A stretch of DNA of 14,948 nucleotides from NCBI GenBank assembly GCA_903904275.1, contig CAIVBX010000144.1, positions 1 through 14,948 of the forward strand, read 5' to 3'. The notes below the pieces were generated by a model. That model had not been told where the DNA came from. It saw nothing but the letters and a program-made list of their open reading frames with translations, and searched no databases. The first letter of the stretch is position 1; every line of letters begins with the position of its first letter. This stretch comes from an uncultured Pseudomonadota bacterium (GTDB lineage: Bacteria; Pseudomonadota; Gammaproteobacteria; Methylococcales; Methylomonadaceae). The position numbers were made by a program, and so were the translations under genes. This document shows positions 14,227-14,948 of the stretch, piece after piece.

Positions 14227-14948
14227 ATGACAAATTCTTTAAAACTTCCACTCGCCACTTTAAAAGCTAAAATCGATTTAAGTGACATCGATTTCACTGT
14301 ACCGCTCAATTCACAATCGACAATTTTAGGACAAGAACGGGCTCAAGCCGCGCTTGAATTTGGGATTGCGATGCCGAATTCGGGCTACAACATTTTTGTT
14401 ATGGGCGAAACGGGCAGCGGACGTTTGTCGATGATTATGCAGCATTTGCAAATGCTCGCACCAAGTCATTCCGCGCCATCGTCGTATGCGTATGTGGATA
14501 ACTTTGAAAATTCGCGTGAACCTATTGCGATTAAATTACCTGCTGAACAAGGTCAAGATTTTTCTAAAGCCATTGAAAATTTGCTGACCAATGTTTTGGC
14601 AACTTTTCCCGCCGCGTTTGAAAATCCCAGTTATCAACAGAAAAAAACGGCGGTTGAACGTCAATTTGTTCACACTTACCGTGACGCGACTGAATACGTT
14701 GATGCGCAAGCACGGGAAATCAACATTGGCTTATTTTCGGAAAATGACACGTTTAATTTTTTGCCACTTTGTGAAAACAAACCAATGCGCGATGAAGATT
14801 TGTCAGCGTTATCGGCAGAAGAACGCGAGCTGTATAAAAATCGTATTGAAGAACTTGAAGATTATTTGAGCGAAGCATTGCTCGAATTGCCACAATGGCG
14901 CAGAGAACTCGCTGCATCAATGACCCAACTCAATAACGATACGATTGA
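14227..14948 (+). CDS. Lon-like AAA+ ATP-dependent protease (YcbZ/LonH-type), partial at right edge
   Basis: I translated this from the ATG at 14227; it is open for 240 codons to the window end. The N-terminus (LPLATLKAKIDLSDIDF, ILGQERAQAALEFGIAM, then SGYNIFVMGETGSGR at about 52-66) is the hallmark of the Lon-like AAA+ family with an N-terminal AAA_32-type region (YcbZ in E. coli). The P-loop-like motif ends in Arg (R66) instead of Lys, as I recall for the N-terminal domain of this family. After it comes a helical, charged region (about 135-240) with coiled-coil character, corresponding to the long insertion. The true ATPase and the Ser-Lys protease domain would lie beyond the window; family members are about 600-800 residues. 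There is no clear Shine-Dalgarno, so translation probably depends on coupling with the BON gene. Confidence 0.88.
   Translation, partial: MTNSLKLPLATLKAKIDLSDIDFTVPLNSQSTILGQERAQAALEFGIAMPNSGYNIFVMGETGSGRLSMIMQHLQMLAPSHSAPSSYAYVDNFENSREPIAIKLPAEQGQDFSKAIENLLTNVLATFPAAFENPSYQQKKTAVERQFVHTYRDATEYVDAQAREINIGLFSENDTFNFLPLCENKPMRDEDLSALSAEERELYKNRIEELEDYLSEALLELPQWRRELAASMTQLNNDTI

Noticed and set aside
14591..14869. A 92-codon plus-strand reading frame near the right edge
   Set aside because: It lies in another frame inside the Lon-like protease gene, which stays open through the whole stretch and matches its family.

Overview
The window looks like chromosomal DNA of an AT-rich gammaproteobacterium. 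The evidence is a proteobacterial cytochrome bc1 Rieske/cytochrome b pair, a Pseudomonas-type set of type IV minor pilins, pyrG followed directly by kdsA (Kdo for lipopolysaccharide, so Gram-negative), and an outer-membrane-type BON lipoprotein. A Thiotrichales/Beggiatoa-like or similar low-GC lineage is possible, but the sequence does not settle it. No RNA genes, insertion sequences or CRISPR arrays were seen.

Layout. (1) 1-1356, minus strand: petA and petB of the bc1 complex, overlapping by ATGA; petB runs off the left edge. (2) 1357-1599: a divergent promoter region. (3) 1600-10451, plus strand: a tightly coupled operon of five genes. It starts with a 2090-residue secreted, Ig-like-repeat, cysteine-paired protein, followed by PilV-, PilW-, PilX- and FimT/GspH-type minor pilins. 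The first four genes are joined by stop/start overlaps (GTGA, ATGA, ATGA) and the fifth starts 5 bases later. (4) 10541-12991, plus: pyrG (CTP synthase) and kdsA (Kdo-8-phosphate synthase). kdsA ends at a bidirectional hairpin terminator shared with the convergent gene. (5) 13023-13766, minus: an unrecognised multi-pass membrane protein. (6) 13767-13908: a divergent intergenic region with a long inverted repeat. (7) 13909-14948, plus: a small BON-domain lipoprotein, then 3 bases later a Lon-like AAA+ protease gene that is cut by the right edge.

The most interesting part is region 3. In known type IV pilus systems PilV, PilW, PilX and FimU form a tip complex with the large adhesin PilY1. Here the place of PilY1 is taken by a giant protein with no visible PilY1 signature. 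It has a signal peptide, a unique N-terminal domain, eleven Ig-like repeats of two kinds separated by short cysteine-bracketed linkers, two unique inserts, and a C-terminal beta-helix-like domain. I infer that it is a pilus-tip adhesin, or a cargo of this pilus, belonging to a family I cannot name. pyrG and kdsA are ordinary housekeeping genes. KdsA carries all four metal ligands of the metal-dependent class.
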